Source of the DNA: CAYXWH01 sp964468755
GTDB lineage: Bacteria; Chloroflexota; Dehalococcoidia; Dehalococcoidales; RBG-16-60-22
Length of the DNA stretch: 22,495 bases
Assembly (NCBI GenBank): GCA_964468755.1
Contig: CAYXWH010000027.1
Location: 1 to 22,495, forward strand
Reading direction: 5' to 3'
Numbering within the stretch: the stretch's first letter is position 1; each line of letters begins with the position of its first letter. This document shows, one piece after another, positions 22,318 to 22,495 of this stretch. Both the position numbers and the translations under genes were made by a program. The notes beneath the pieces were generated by a model. That model was not told where the DNA came from. It made no database searches and saw only the letters and a program-made list of their open reading frames with translations.

Positions 22318-22346
22318 TTGAAAAGCGAAGGCAAAACACTGATAAT
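22318..22346 (+). promoter_or_regulatory. Sigma70-like promoter for the last gene
   Basis: TTGAAA (22318-22323), a 17-base spacer and GATAAT (22341-22346). The start would be near 22353, about 67 bases before the GTG at 22420. Confidence 0.55.
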
Positions 22347-22419
22347 TAATAGCAGTACGTATGGTAGCAGGTATAGCAATATGATGCGCTAACACTACCA
22401 TAGAAAGGAGATATAGAAA

Positions 22420-22495
22420 GTGGCAAGACCACGAGGTCGTGATGCAATAGGAGTTATTACCGGGGTCAGCAAGCTGAACTTCTCTGATGAAATCA
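22420..22495 (+). CDS. Start of an unidentified gene (runs off right edge)
   Basis: A GTG at 22420 follows AAAGGAGA at good spacing and opens a frame beginning MARPRGRDAIGVITGVSKLN, then FSDEI to the window end. Only 25 residues are visible, too few to name a family. The basic, short lead-in followed by a SKLNFSDEI segment brings to mind MttB-type methyltransferases, whose N-termini often have an LSxEEI-like helix start, but this is a weak guess from memory. A promoter sits at 22318-22346. Confidence 0.6.
   Translation, partial: MARPRGRDAIGVITGVSKLNFSDEI

Noticed and set aside
1..22495. Search for tRNA, rRNA, insertion sequences, integrases and phage genes
   Set aside because: None was recognised on either strand. 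The window reads as ordinary chromosome, without mobile-element hallmarks.

Overview
The window reads as a piece of a metagenome-assembled bacterial genome, because a 100-base N run (18910-19009) breaks one gene. Several features point to Chloroflexota, most likely a Dehalococcoidia-type anaerobe: lipoproteins with long Pro-Ala linkers behind the lipobox, a DUF5679-like mini zinc-ribbon protein, an arylsulfotransferase-family lipoprotein, a TRAP binding protein and a group-3-type [NiFe] hydrogenase. That assignment is inference from gene content; there is no rRNA or tRNA in the window.

Layout. (1) 1-2622: a partial MFS transporter (minus), a membrane protein of unknown function, a TatD-family metal hydrolase and a 46-residue CxxC protein with its own promoter and terminator. 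(2) 2814-6680: a glycine betaine/proline ABC importer (lipoprotein, CBS-domain ATPase, permease) with a long leader, an internal hairpin and a possibly frameshifted mini membrane ORF. (3) 6764-7447: a LOG-family nucleotide hydrolase. (4) 7509-13064: a signalling block. On the minus strand are a NarL-type regulator and its membrane GAF-PAS kinase. Diverging on the plus strand are a 56-residue membrane protein, a membrane-PAS protein with no kinase core, an 80-residue PLDc_N-like protein and an NtrB-like membrane kinase. (5) 13083-17830, minus: a four-gene operon of a stand-alone receiver, a receiver fused to hydrogenase beta and gamma electron-transfer modules, the hydrogenase small subunit and the large subunit. 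(6) 18266-20097: an arylsulfotransferase-family lipoprotein broken by the assembly gap. (7) 20618-22097: a TRAP-type binding lipoprotein with a Pro-Ala linker. (8) From 22420: the start of an unidentified gene.

The strongest candidate for something undescribed is region 5 read with region 4. A phospho-receiver is built into the electron-transfer subunit of a soluble NAD(P)-linked [NiFe] hydrogenase. A near-duplicate free receiver sits just upstream, and three sensor proteins with a related membrane module lie next door. Neither receiver has a DNA-binding output, so phosphorylation may act on the enzyme itself. The domain order and motifs are seen in the sequence; the control mechanism is inference.
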